In this document: positions 14,657 to 23,119 of the stretch, in pieces
Layout of the letters: every line of letters starts with the position of its first letter
Position numbering within the stretch: position 1 is the first letter of the stretch
Assembly (NCBI GenBank): GCA_947593585.1
Contig: CANQDP010000001.1
Span: 1 to 53,380 of the forward strand
DNA: 53,380 nucleotides
Source of the DNA: an uncultured Clostridia bacterium
GTDB taxonomy: Bacteria; Bacillota; Clostridia; Christensenellales; UBA1242
Reading direction: 5' to 3'
Notes under the pieces: generated by a model
Seen by the model: only the letters and a program-made list of their open reading frames with translations
Database searches by the model: none
What the model was told of the DNA's origin: nothing
Translations under genes and position numbers: made by a program

Positions 14657-15841
14657 ATGATTTATCTAGACAATGCGGGCACAACTCGCATGGACGATAG
14701 CGTTTTGAAGGCAATGCTGCCATATCTCGGCGAGCAGTATGGCAACGCTTCTAGTCTATACACTTTCGGGCAAAAGGCACGCGAGGTGGTGGAAGAGGCT
14801 AGAAAGACGGTGGCAAAATGCCTAAACGCACAAGAGGGGGAGATTATCTTCACTTCGGGTGGGAGCGAAAGCGACAATCAGGCAATCATGTCTGCCGCAC
14901 GATATGGCACATTAAAAGGCAAAAAACATATCATTTCGTCCGCTTTTGAGCACCACGCTGTTCTTCACACTTTAAAGAAGTTGGAGAAGGACGGATTTGA
15001 AGTGACTTATCTGCCCGTTTATGAAAACGGCATTGTGCGAGTGGAGGATTTGAAAAAAGCCATTAAGAAAGACACTTGCTTAGTTACAATTATGTTTGCC
15101 AACAATGAAATTGGCACAATTCAGCCCGTTGCAGAAATTGGCAAGATTTGCCGAGAAAAAGGCGTGATTTTCCACACAGATGCTGTGCAGGCTGTGGGTC
15201 ATGTGCAGATTGATGTGGAAAAGATGCACATCGATATGCTTAGCCTTTCTGCGCACAAATTTCACGGACCTAAGGGAGTGGGTGCACTCTATTACAGAAG
15301 GGGAGTGCCCGTTTATCCGCTTATTGAAGGCGGTGCGCAAGAGAGAAATAGGCGCGCAGGCACAGAAAATGTGGCGGGAATTGTTGGCTTAGCCACCGCA
15401 CTCGAATTGGCAATTAAAGAAATGCCAGAAGCAAACAAAAGAATGACAAAGTTGAGAGATAAACTCATTAGCGAACTATCCAAAATTCCACATAGTGCAC
15501 TGAATGGGGATAGAAAAAATCGCCTTGCAAACAATTTCAGCATGTGCTTTGAAGGCATTGAAGGTGAAAGTTTGCTCCTTTCACTAGACGAGCACGGCAT
15601 TTGTGCGTCAAGTGGCAGTGCGTGCACCTCTGGTTCGCTAGACCCTTCTCATGTGTTGCTTGCTATTGGCAGACCGCACGAAGTGGCACACGGCAGCCTT
15701 CGCCTAACACTATCCAAATTCAACACAGAAAAAGAAGTGGACGAGGTGATAAAAGTTGTGCCCAAAATTGTGGAATATTATAGAAAGATGTCCCCCGTTT
15801 GGGACGAATTAGAAAAAGGAGAAAGAAAACATGTTATATAG
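14657..15841 (+). CDS. iscS: Cysteine desulfurase (NifS/IscS type)
   Basis: 394 residues. A PLP enzyme that takes sulfur from cysteine and passes it to the IscU scaffold for Fe-S cluster assembly. Visible: Y-L-D-N-A-G-T-T-R at the N-terminus, T-S-G-G-S-E-S-D-N, the PLP-stacking H in E-H-H-A-V, N-N-E-I-G-T, H-T-D-A-V-Q-A, the PLP lysine in S-A-H-K-F-H-G-P-K-G, and the sulfur-carrying cysteine in S-S-G-S-A-C-T-S-G. Shine-Dalgarno AAGGAG 5-6 nt before ATG. It overlaps iscU by 11 bp. The leader of about 60 nt carries a candidate operator. Confidence 0.96.
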   Translation: MIYLDNAGTTRMDDSVLKAMLPYLGEQYGNASSLYTFGQKAREVVEEARKTVAKCLNAQEGEIIFTSGGSESDNQAIMSAARYGTLKGKKHIISSAFEHHAVLHTLKKLEKDGFEVTYLPVYENGIVRVEDLKKAIKKDTCLVTIMFANNEIGTIQPVAEIGKICREKGVIFHTDAVQAVGHVQIDVEKMHIDMLSLSAHKFHGPKGVGALYYRRGVPVYPLIEGGAQERNRRAGTENVAGIVGLATALELAIKEMPEANKRMTKLRDKLISELSKIPHSALNGDRKNRLANNFSMCFEGIEGESLLLSLDEHGICASSGSACTSGSLDPSHVLLAIGRPHEVAHGSLRLTLSKFNTEKEVDEVIKVVPKIVEYYRKMSPVWDELEKGERKHVI

Positions 15842-16421
15842 TGAAAAAGTTATGGACCATTTCAAAAATCCGCGCAATGTTGGTGAAATTAAGGACGCCG
15901 ACGGCATAGGTGAAGTGGGCAACGCAAAGTGCGGAGATATAATGAGAATGTATATCAAAGTGAAAAACGGCATCATCACAGATGTGAAGTTTATGACCTT
16001 TGGTTGTGGCAGTGCAATAGCCACAAGTTCTATGGCAACCGAACTGATTAAGGGCAAACCTATTGAGCAAGCGCTCGAAATCACAAATCAAGCGGTGGTT
16101 GAAGCGTTAGACGGCTTGCCTGCATATAAACTTCACTGCTCAGTTTTGGCAGAAGAAGCAATAAAAGCCGCCATAAAAGATTATTATGAAAAGCACCACA
16201 TTCCTTTTGATGAAAAGAAATATTGTGCGGGTGATTGCGCTTGCTTGCATGAGCACGAGGCAGCACACAAGCCCGCCAAGGCAAAAGCAGAAGCAAAACC
16301 CGCCAAGGCAAAAGCAGAAGCAAAATCCACTAAGGCAAAAACTAAAACCGCCACAAAAACAACCACTTCTTCAAAAAAGAGCACAACCAATAAAAATTCA
16401 AAAAAATCAGCAAAAAAATAA
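15831..16421 (+). CDS. iscU: Fe-S cluster scaffold IscU/NifU-N with Lys/Ala-rich C-terminal tail
   Basis: 196 residues. The first 125 are the scaffold: Y-S-E-K-V-M-D-H-F-x-N-P-R-N-V-G, the three cluster cysteines in A-K-C-G-D, F-G-C-G-S-A and L-H-C-S-V-L-A-E-E-A-I. A short cysteine- and histidine-rich segment (Y-C-A-G-D-C-A-C-L-H-E-H-E) follows, then about 55 residues of Lys, Ala, Thr and Ser made by an imperfect tandem repeat. The scaffold normally ends near residue 130, so the tail is an addition. The start lies inside iscS (translational coupling). Regulated with iscS. Confidence 0.93.
   Translation: MLYSEKVMDHFKNPRNVGEIKDADGIGEVGNAKCGDIMRMYIKVKNGIITDVKFMTFGCGSAIATSSMATELIKGKPIEQALEITNQAVVEALDGLPAYKLHCSVLAEEAIKAAIKDYYEKHHIPFDEKKYCAGDCACLHEHEAAHKPAKAKAEAKPAKAKAEAKSTKAKTKTATKTTTSSKKSTTNKNSKKSAKK
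16272..16325 (+). repeat. Tandem 27-bp repeat in the iscU tail
   Basis: Two exact copies (16272-16298 and 16299-16325) encode P-A-K-A-K-A-E-A-K; a decayed third copy follows. Confidence 0.9.
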
Positions 16422-16431
16422 AAAACAAACA

Positions 16432-16457
16432 AAAAATTGAGAAAAATCTCAATTTTT
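16432..16457. terminator. Terminator after iscU (bidirectional)
   Basis: AAATTGAG-AAAAAT-CTCAATTT with A and T runs on both sides. It can also end the convergent dac transcript. Confidence 0.8.
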
Positions 16458-16489
16458 TATTAATTTTTTGCCAATTTTTTAATTTTTTA

Positions 16490-17665
16490 TTAATTTTTTG
16501 TGATTTGTTTTATATAATCCCAAAGGCTTGCTTCCTTTTGATTTGAAGCGGACAAGATGTTTATTTTATCCACCACCACTCCGTCAATCACCACCTCCAC
16601 ATTGCCAACCACTTCGTTTTCCTTAACGCTTTTTAGCATGCTTGGCAAATTAAACACTAAGTTATAATTTATTTTTTCATCATTCTTTGAAACGATTGAA
16701 TATTCTCGCTCTAATTTCAATTCGGTTTCTCTATCCATTCCTTTTATTTTGATTGTTTTCCCTGCCAAATCTAAATTTGAGCATATTGTGGTGGACTTAT
16801 AATTTTCAAATCCATAATTTAATAAATCGCTCGCAAGTTTAAATCTTGCCTTGCTGTTTTCTGCGCCGAGCACCACAGAAATCAATTCAAAGTCTGCTCG
16901 CTTTGCCCCCACAGCCAAACAATATTTTGCTTGATTTGTTGAGCCCGTTTTGCCACCTATGCACCCGTCATAAAAGCGGGATAGACGATTAGTGTTTGTC
17001 ATTTGAGTTTTTCTTCCGCTAGGGTGGGCAAAATCTTCATTCCAAACTTGTGAAAATTCGTGATAGGTTGGATATTTCAGCACTTCATTAAGCACAATGG
17101 CTTGGTCTAGTGCGGACGAATATCCGTCTGGGGTGGGCAGACCGGTGCAGTTAGCGTAATGCGTGTCGGCAAGAGATAACTCGCTCGCCCTTTCATTCAT
17201 AAGGCGCACAAAGTTTGCTTCACTGCCCGCAATGTGCTCGGCAAGAGCCACACTGCTGTCATTTGCACTTGCCACAATCACAGATTTTAGCAGTTCGCCC
17301 AAATTATAATTTGCGTCCGCATCTAAAAACACTTGGCTTCCGCCCATGCCACTCGCATTCTTAGAAACCAGCACCTGGTCGTCTAGCGAAATTTCGCCCG
17401 CTTCAATTTTTTCAAGCGTTATGAGCACTGTCATTAATTTGGTTACGCTCGCAATAGGCAAGTGCTCGTTTGAATTTTTGCCTTCAAGCACCTTGCCCGT
17501 CTTTCGCTCTATGAGAACGGACGATTTATAGTCCACATCTGTTTCAAAGCCGCTTTTCGCCAGAGCGCAAATGTCCGCTTTTGGCATAAAAATTGCCAGC
17601 ACCAAACAGATTGCCAGTGCCAGCAAAAGCGTTTTAGATATATAATTCAATTTTTTCTCTTTCAT
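16490..17665 (-). CDS. D-alanyl-D-alanine carboxypeptidase (PBP5/DacF type)
   Basis: 391 residues. N-terminal signal sequence (hydrophobic about 11-27). The peptidase S11 triad is complete: S73-V-T-K76, S133-A-N135 and K239-T-G241. It trims the terminal D-Ala of peptidoglycan stem peptides. The C-terminal about 110 residues (after position 280) match the PBP5 C-terminal beta domain and end in W-D-Y-I-K-Q-I-T-K-N, a short amphipathic helix that could touch the membrane. Shine-Dalgarno AGAGG. The DacF, DacA or DacB subtype cannot be assigned; DacF would fit a sporulating organism. Confidence 0.93.
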   Translation of the reverse strand: MKEKKLNYISKTLLLALAICLVLAIFMPKADICALAKSGFETDVDYKSSVLIERKTGKVLEGKNSNEHLPIASVTKLMTVLITLEKIEAGEISLDDQVLVSKNASGMGGSQVFLDADANYNLGELLKSVIVASANDSSVALAEHIAGSEANFVRLMNERASELSLADTHYANCTGLPTPDGYSSALDQAIVLNEVLKYPTYHEFSQVWNEDFAHPSGRKTQMTNTNRLSRFYDGCIGGKTGSTNQAKYCLAVGAKRADFELISVVLGAENSKARFKLASDLLNYGFENYKSTTICSNLDLAGKTIKIKGMDRETELKLEREYSIVSKNDEKINYNLVFNLPSMLKSVKENEVVGNVEVVIDGVVVDKINILSASNQKEASLWDYIKQITKN

Positions 17666-17731
17666 AAAAACCTCTTATCGATAGTCTTTGCCAAAAGAAA
17701 AAAATTATTTAAAAAATGAAAAATTTATTGT

Positions 17732-18415
17732 TTAAACGCAAAACACCTTTTTCATTATGAACTTAAACACATTCACAGGCACATTATCTCGCACGTCAAC
17801 AATCAGTTCCACCTTGCCAACGATTGACTTTTTGCCAATAGGCCCGCGCGAAAGGCTATCCAAAGTGTTGCCCCAATTATCTCCCATCAAAAAGTATTCA
17901 TCATCGTGCATTTTCAAAAGTTTTTGCCCGTCTTTTTCAATCACACTGCTTTCGTGCATATCCATATATGTGAGATATTGTGAATAATATCTGCTCACAT
18001 CGTCATCTTCAAGTGCGGAATAGTTGCGCGAATATAATATTGAGCCGTTCACAATCAAATTGTAAGTTAAATTGTCTTCATCTTTTTGAATGTAAAATTC
18101 ATCGTTTGGCATGGCAATCAATCGCTTAATCACATATTTGCCGTCCGAAATGCCCCATGTTTTGGCTTCTGCCACCACAATGTCCCCGGGCAGATATGGC
18201 GCAAATCGGTTGATATACACAGTGTCCCCTTTCTCGTCCACACTCGACACGCCACTATTAATGGTGGGGTACATCGAAAATTGATAAACATTCGTGCGCA
18301 AATACACTATGTTAAACACAACGTGCACTAGCGAAAAAAATCCTGCAATCACAAAGGTTGCCATCAAAATCGCACCGATGAAATTAAAGAAAATCCTTTT
18401 CCCCCTGAAATCCAT
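17732..18415 (-). CDS. lepB: Signal peptidase I
   Basis: About 227 residues. One N-terminal membrane segment (about 13-38). Family S26 catalytic residues: S48 in F-S-M-Y-P-T, K97 in Y-V-I-K-R-L-I-A-M-P-N-D, and the later G-D-N-W-G-N-T-L-D-S-L-S-R-G box. It removes signal peptides from exported proteins on the outer face of the membrane. An extra 40-residue acidic insert (E-D-D-D-V-S-R-Y-Y...) lies in the second half. ATG 18415 is 8 nt past TATAAT without Shine-Dalgarno; a TTG at 18421 is a less likely start. Confidence 0.92.
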   Translation of the reverse strand: MDFRGKRIFFNFIGAILMATFVIAGFFSLVHVVFNIVYLRTNVYQFSMYPTINSGVSSVDEKGDTVYINRFAPYLPGDIVVAEAKTWGISDGKYVIKRLIAMPNDEFYIQKDEDNLTYNLIVNGSILYSRNYSALEDDDVSRYYSQYLTYMDMHESSVIEKDGQKLLKMHDDEYFLMGDNWGNTLDSLSRGPIGKKSIVGKVELIVDVRDNVPVNVFKFIMKKVFCV

Positions 18416-18423
18416 ATGCAAAT

Positions 18424-18429
18424 ATTATA
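18424..18429 (-). promoter_or_regulatory. -10 box of lepB, near-leaderless
   Basis: TATAAT on the minus strand, 8 nt before ATG 18415; the -35 is weak (TTTTAC). Confidence 0.5.
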
Positions 18430-18610
18430 GCAAAAATCTTTTTAAAGTAAAATCAAATTAAACCGGTTTAAAAATCTTTTGGAAAATTTAAAAATCCAAT
18501 AATAATTTAAAGGTTTTTGAATAAAATAGCATTGGAGAGGGATTGCACCTTAAAAGTTGAAAGAATTTACGCAAATTTTAGGAATTTTAGCGAATTGTGT
18601 GAAATTTTGT

Positions 18611-18639
18611 TTGACTTTAAATATTAATTGTTTTAGAAT
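18611..18639 (+). promoter_or_regulatory. Promoter of the G10 leader and lipoprotein
   Basis: TTGACT (18611-18616), 17 bp, TAGAAT (18634-18639). The expected start is at or next to the ATG at 18647. Confidence 0.65.
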
Positions 18640-18646
18640 AAAAACA

Positions 18647-18697
18647 ATGAGGGGGGGGGGTCAGGACCCTCACTTATTAGAACAAGGGAAATTTTAA
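18647..18697 (+). CDS. Possible 16-codon leaderless uORF carrying the G10 tract
   Basis: ATG 7 nt after the -10 box. It reads M-R-G-G-G-Q-D-P-H-L-L-E-Q-G-K-F and stops at TAA, which overlaps the AAGGAGGG Shine-Dalgarno of the lipoprotein gene. The G tract lies in codons 2-5. With 9 G the frame stops earlier; with 11 G it runs past the lipoprotein start in another frame. No independent evidence that it is translated. Confidence 0.3.
   Translation: MRGGGQDPHLLEQGKF
18651..18660 (+). repeat. G10 homopolymer in lipoprotein leader
   Basis: Ten consecutive G in a very AT-rich region. TGAGGG (18648-18653) can also pair with CCCTCA (18667-18672). Confidence 0.9.
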
Positions 18698-18706
18698 GGA
18701 GGGAAA

Positions 18707-20839
18707 ATGAAGAAAATTTTATCACTTGTAACTGGCTTATCTGTTGTGGTTTGTGGCAGCGCTTTTTTAGCTGCTTGTGATGACAAAGAAGAAACTCCAC
18801 CTGCTCCACCAGCCCCTGAAGCCACATTCACAGTTAAAACCGATGCCCTAACCATGGCAAACGAAGAGGTTAAAACAATTTTTGAAAAGGTTTATAACCA
18901 AACCACTGGCAAACGTCAAAGTTATGACGCTTTCAAAGAGGAGTTGTCCGCTCTTAACAACACAGACTATTATGTAACAGTCGGCGTGGCTGCAAACATG
19001 GGTGATGTTAACTCCATCACGGTCAACAATCTCACCTATTCAGCTTCCGACACATTCTTATTCTCGGTTGGCAACAACAGCTTCATTGAGAACGAGGTGT
19101 TTGACTATGAGTCTGGCACGCTAAGAATTGCTGCACCTGTTGTGGCATTTGAATTGCGCGTTAGCAACCCAACAAACAAAATCAAATTAAACGATAAAGA
19201 ATTTGACTTTAAATTTGATGCTGGCACAATCGGCTCATTCGATTGGTCAAAAGTTGAGTTCGGCGCAGGAAGCAAAAACTCAGCCACAAGAGTTGGTGAA
19301 GAGGGCAATGAATATAACATTGTGCTCAAAGATTCTAAGAGCGCGTTAATCGCCACTCCAGAAGAGGGGTTAACCGGCGGATATTATCTAACTCGCGATA
19401 AAGTTGGCGGTGAATTGAGGCAATATGGCATCACCGGCACAGATGAAGGCGGTTTTGGCGGATATTTCGGCTGGTCGGATGACGGCTCAGTGGACGCTAA
19501 ATTCCATGGTCAAACCAGAGTGCAAGACATTCAATATGTAACCGACACAGAGGTTAAAGCGTCTAACTTAACTTTACATCTTAGTGTTGAGAACGATGAA
19601 GAATTTAAATCTTTAATCGAAAATGCACAAGAGAGCACTGTAACTTTAGAGAAAGACTATGTGCTAACAAACCAAGTTGAGATCACAAAAGAACTAACAA
19701 TCGATTTAAACGGCCACACAATCAGTGCGGAAAAAGGATCGGCTGCTGTGAATTATAGATTATTCTCAGTGGGCGCAAATGGCAAATTGACAGTTGTTGA
19801 TAATAGTGAGCAACACACTGGCAGAATTGTGTCTAAAGATCAAAAAATATTCACACTTTGGGATGCTTCTAGCCAACTATTCATTAAAGGTGGCAATTTT
19901 GAAACCGGCAACTGCGAAGTTGTGTATGTTAATGTTGGCACAGCAGAAATAACTGGCGGCACATTTAAATCTACCGACACTAAATATAATAAAGACGGCA
20001 AAAACTTCACACTTAATTGCTTAAATGAAAACACCATAACCAAAGCTGAGAAAAAAGCATCAATCATTGTGTTGGGTGGCGAATTCTATAACTTCAACCC
20101 AGGCGTTCTTCAAAATGATGACCATGGCAGATATGTGCCAATGGGTTGGGGAACGACTTCTAAAACAGAAGATGGCGGAGAGTGGTATTACTTAACTCCT
20201 GCTTCAGAAGTTGCAATTCACCGTGAAGAGTTCTTACTTGAAACTATCAAATATGCTCAAAACGGCACAGTGATTAAATTGGACGACACTCTCACTTTAA
20301 CTGATAGAGTTTTAATCCCAGAGGGAAAGAGCTTAATCTTAGATCTTAATGGCCAATCTATTAGCGCAAACGGATCGTTTAGTTCATATAGCTCAGTGTT
20401 TGTTGTTATGGGTCAATTAACCGTTAGAGGCGAAGGCACAATCAAAACAGACAAAAAGATTTTCTCAGTTAATAACGAGAAATTGTCTTTAGATGAGGCT
20501 GCGCTCACAATTGAGGGCGGAACATATGAAACTAGCCATTGCGAAGTTGTTTATGACTGGGCGGGCAGAGTTGATATTAAAGGCGGCTCATTCAAATCTA
20601 CCGACACAACTCACAACAAAGAAGGCAAAGATTTCACTCTAAACTGCAAAGACGAGCAAGTTGCTGCCGGCAAGGTTAAAATTGTGGTTACTGGCGGCGA
20701 ATTCTATAACTTCAACCCAAGTGCTGTGACTAGCGACACCACCACAAGTTATCTTCCTGAAACCGGCTATCAATCAGTTGAGGACACAACATCTCACGAA
20801 GAAGAAACTTGGCATGTTGTTTCTCCAAAAGAAGATTAG
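18707..20839 (+). CDS. Surface lipoprotein with two beta-helix-like repeats
   Basis: 710 residues. Lipoprotein signal peptide with lipobox L-A-A-C at about 21-24, then D-D-K-E-E and a proline-rich spacer. After an N-terminal region of about 275 residues come two copies (about 301-470 and 508-695, roughly 205 apart) of a beta-rich module: T-V-T-L-x-x-x-x-x-L-T...L-x-I-D-L-N-G-H/Q-x-I-S, G-G-x-F/Y-E-T-x-x-C-E-V-V-Y, G-G-x-F-K-S-T-D-T, F-T-L-N-C and G-G-E-F-Y-N-F-N-P. Such I-x-G-G-x-F ladders are typical of right-handed beta-helices. Probably a cell-surface binding or adhesion protein. Strong AAGGAGGG. Confidence 0.85.
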   Translation: MKKILSLVTGLSVVVCGSAFLAACDDKEETPPAPPAPEATFTVKTDALTMANEEVKTIFEKVYNQTTGKRQSYDAFKEELSALNNTDYYVTVGVAANMGDVNSITVNNLTYSASDTFLFSVGNNSFIENEVFDYESGTLRIAAPVVAFELRVSNPTNKIKLNDKEFDFKFDAGTIGSFDWSKVEFGAGSKNSATRVGEEGNEYNIVLKDSKSALIATPEEGLTGGYYLTRDKVGGELRQYGITGTDEGGFGGYFGWSDDGSVDAKFHGQTRVQDIQYVTDTEVKASNLTLHLSVENDEEFKSLIENAQESTVTLEKDYVLTNQVEITKELTIDLNGHTISAEKGSAAVNYRLFSVGANGKLTVVDNSEQHTGRIVSKDQKIFTLWDASSQLFIKGGNFETGNCEVVYVNVGTAEITGGTFKSTDTKYNKDGKNFTLNCLNENTITKAEKKASIIVLGGEFYNFNPGVLQNDDHGRYVPMGWGTTSKTEDGGEWYYLTPASEVAIHREEFLLETIKYAQNGTVIKLDDTLTLTDRVLIPEGKSLILDLNGQSISANGSFSSYSSVFVVMGQLTVRGEGTIKTDKKIFSVNNEKLSLDEAALTIEGGTYETSHCEVVYDWAGRVDIKGGSFKSTDTTHNKEGKDFTLNCKDEQVAAGKVKIVVTGGEFYNFNPSAVTSDTTTSYLPETGYQSVEDTTSHEEETWHVVSPKED

Positions 20840-20845
20840 TTAATT

Positions 20846-20877
20846 AAAAAAAGCAAGCCTAATGCTTGCTTTTTTTG
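20846..20877. terminator. Terminator after the lipoprotein (bidirectional)
   Basis: AAGCAAGC-CTAAT-GCTTGCTT with flanking A and T runs; it also serves metG on the other strand. Confidence 0.9.
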
Positions 20878-20883
20878 TTGCCT

Positions 20884-22905
20884 TTATTTATTGGCGATTA
20901 ATTCTTTTAGTTGATATTCACTCTTTTTGAAGAAATCTTCCTTTTCTTTTAGTGGCTTTAATCTGCCCTTTTTGTCCGGATTTAATAAGGCATAGAAAGG
21001 CTCAAAAATGTTATCCCACGAAAAGCATTTTGATTTGTCTAGCCCAATATAGTCTGCCACATTTTCAGTTCCGCTTGGCGCAATAGGGTGGAGAAGTGTG
21101 TTTGCCACCACAATCATTTGCAAGGTGTTTGCTGTGAGGGTGGCAAGTTTTTCGCTTGTGTCTGCCAAAGGTGCACCTTTCACCCAATATTTATTTATGT
21201 TGCGGATAAACACATCAACGGCGTTAAACACCTGATGAAACTTTTTGTCAAACATAAAGCGTTCCACATCTAGAATGGTTTTCTTGCACGCTTCCATAGT
21301 GTCTTGGCTTATGGTTGTGTTTGGAATTGTGCCCGCTTTTTCGCCCTTTTCTTCACTGCCAAAATTGTTTTGTGTGGAATAGAAAATCGTGCGCAAAATG
21401 CGGTTAAACACATTTGTTAATAAGTTGCCTTCAAGCACCATAGGGTCGGCGTCTTCTGGCTTTGCATCCGGGTTAAACACCTTAGGGCTTAACCCCACAT
21501 TGTTGTTTGTTAAGTTCATTGCAAGGAAGTGAATTCTAAATTGCTCAGGCGTGTAATATTTCAAAAATTCGCTAGCCATAGGTGGCTTCACACTTCCTGA
21601 AGAACTAGCCTTTTGGTTCATATATAAAATTGACTTAATTGGGCAAATTTTTGTGAGTTGAAATTCGCCTTCTGCCGCGTCAATTTTTGGGTTTTTGTTC
21701 ATGTTTAAAAACAAGGCTTGCTGAGCAGGACCATAGAAATATAAATTGTCCTCACCCATAAACTGATAAACTTTTGCCTGCTTGCTGCACCAATATTTTT
21801 TCCACTCATCTGCTGGTTTATTTTGGCTCTCTAAATATGTTTTTGTGAAACTGATTGGCGCCCACAAACTCTCCGGCCACACATAAAATGTTTGGTTTTT
21901 CAACCCGTCAATTTCAGGGCAAGGCACTCCCCACTCGCTATTATCTGTTAGGCGGAAAGGGGTGAGCGTTTTGCCTGTGCGATAGCGAATTTCATTTTTA
22001 GATAAAACTTCGCACGCACGTTCGCGGTCGGTCAATTTTTCAAACACAATGGTTATGCTTGGCGCTTTTTCGTTTTTTGTTATGTCCTCAAAAGGCGGAA
22101 GGCTAGCTTTAATCTGGTTGAATTTTGCTTCAAATTCGCGCCTAATATAGATTTCTGGCGATTTAAAGAACTCTTTAATTTCCTTTGTCATAAACTGCGG
22201 AGTGTCGCCGTCTTTTTCAATTAAAGCAATCCAATCTTTCAAAAGCGGAATGCAGTTTTCAAGATTGAAATAAAGGTTTTCAATTTTCACAAGTTTTGGT
22301 TTTTTGTTTGTGAGAGTGCTTATTGGGTCAATCAAATCTTGTGGCATATATTGGTGGCCCAAACTGCACTCGTCCGCATAGCCGTGCTCGCTTGTGCAAT
22401 TTTCAATAGGGCATTTGCCCACCACCTGCCTGCCGTTTAAAATGCGGTTTGCCGTTTCATCAAAAAATTGCATCGAACTGCGCTTTTTCACCATTCCGTT
22501 TTGAAATAAGGTGCGGATAAAATATTCACTCGTCTGCTTGTGAATTTCACCCGTTCTGCCAAAGGCGGATGCGCCAAACAAATTAAACCCAATTTCAAAA
22601 TCTGAAAAAATCTGCTTTTGCTTTTTGTGATTGTCCAGCACATACTCTTCAATGGTCTTATAAGGGCAGTTGCCACTCTCTTTCAGTTGCCTAAAACTCT
22701 CCACCGCCGTTGAGCCATAACAATCCGTGCCGGACACAAAAATCACATTGTCCGCACCAATTCTATCTCGCATAAAGCGAGCAAAAACATCTGCACGCAC
22801 AGTCATTCCCAAATGACCATAATGCAGCAACTTATTGCCATAAGGCATTCCGCTAGTTATCACCGCCCTTTTTGGAAAGTTTGGGCGAGGGCGCACAAAG
22901 TCCAT
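20884..22905 (-). CDS. metG: Methionyl-tRNA synthetase
   Basis: 673 residues. Class I synthetase: I-T-S-G-M-P-Y-G-N-K-L-L-H-Y-G-H-L-G with the HIGH motif as H28-Y-G-H31; the zinc-knuckle region 165-184 reads C-x4-C...C-x3-H instead of the usual four cysteines; F-Y-V-W-P-E-S-L-W-A-P; the KMSKS loop is K-A-S-S-S (432-436). The C-terminal helical anticodon domain follows from about 480; a fused tRNA-binding OB domain (as in B. subtilis) is not present. A segment at about 258-315 looks like an insertion. The many substitutions make it a divergent MetRS, but it is full-length. AAAGGA precedes the ATG; leader about 40 nt, no T-box. Confidence 0.88.
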   Translation of the reverse strand: MDFVRPRPNFPKRAVITSGMPYGNKLLHYGHLGMTVRADVFARFMRDRIGADNVIFVSGTDCYGSTAVESFRQLKESGNCPYKTIEEYVLDNHKKQKQIFSDFEIGFNLFGASAFGRTGEIHKQTSEYFIRTLFQNGMVKKRSSMQFFDETANRILNGRQVVGKCPIENCTSEHGYADECSLGHQYMPQDLIDPISTLTNKKPKLVKIENLYFNLENCIPLLKDWIALIEKDGDTPQFMTKEIKEFFKSPEIYIRREFEAKFNQIKASLPPFEDITKNEKAPSITIVFEKLTDRERACEVLSKNEIRYRTGKTLTPFRLTDNSEWGVPCPEIDGLKNQTFYVWPESLWAPISFTKTYLESQNKPADEWKKYWCSKQAKVYQFMGEDNLYFYGPAQQALFLNMNKNPKIDAAEGEFQLTKICPIKSILYMNQKASSSGSVKPPMASEFLKYYTPEQFRIHFLAMNLTNNNVGLSPKVFNPDAKPEDADPMVLEGNLLTNVFNRILRTIFYSTQNNFGSEEKGEKAGTIPNTTISQDTMEACKKTILDVERFMFDKKFHQVFNAVDVFIRNINKYWVKGAPLADTSEKLATLTANTLQMIVVANTLLHPIAPSGTENVADYIGLDKSKCFSWDNIFEPFYALLNPDKKGRLKPLKEKEDFFKKSEYQLKELIANK

Positions 22906-22953
22906 AAATTTATCCTTTTAAATGCACAAAATATGCGCAATTATCATTAATTA

Positions 22954-22982
22954 ATTATATCACAAAATTTGCTTTAAGTAAA
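22954..22982 (-). promoter_or_regulatory. Promoter of metG
   Basis: TTTACT (22982-22977), 17 bp, TATAAT (22959-22954). Confidence 0.65.
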
Positions 22983-23075
22983 CAATTATTTGAGAATTTG
23001 CATCTAAATGGCAAACATATTTTTGCAAAAAATTAATAAAAGAAAAAATGTGCCGCAAGGCATATTTTTTTATGC

Positions 23076-23103
23076 TTGACAAAGCGAATAAATGCGTTAT
23101 AAT
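23076..23103 (+). promoter_or_regulatory. Consensus promoter of gene 23120-23482
   Basis: TTGACA (23076-23081), 16 bp, TATAAT (23098-23103). This shows that the long frame opening at 23048 is not the true start. Confidence 0.8.
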
Positions 23104-23119
23104 ATTTTTAGGAGAAAAA

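Noticed and set aside
14590..14657. T-box or riboswitch before iscS
   Set aside because: The leader is only about 60 nt and lacks the T-box sequence; the inverted repeat fits an operator better.
23048..23119. Longer frame before gene 23120
   Set aside because: It covers a consensus promoter, and ATG 23120 has its own Shine-Dalgarno.
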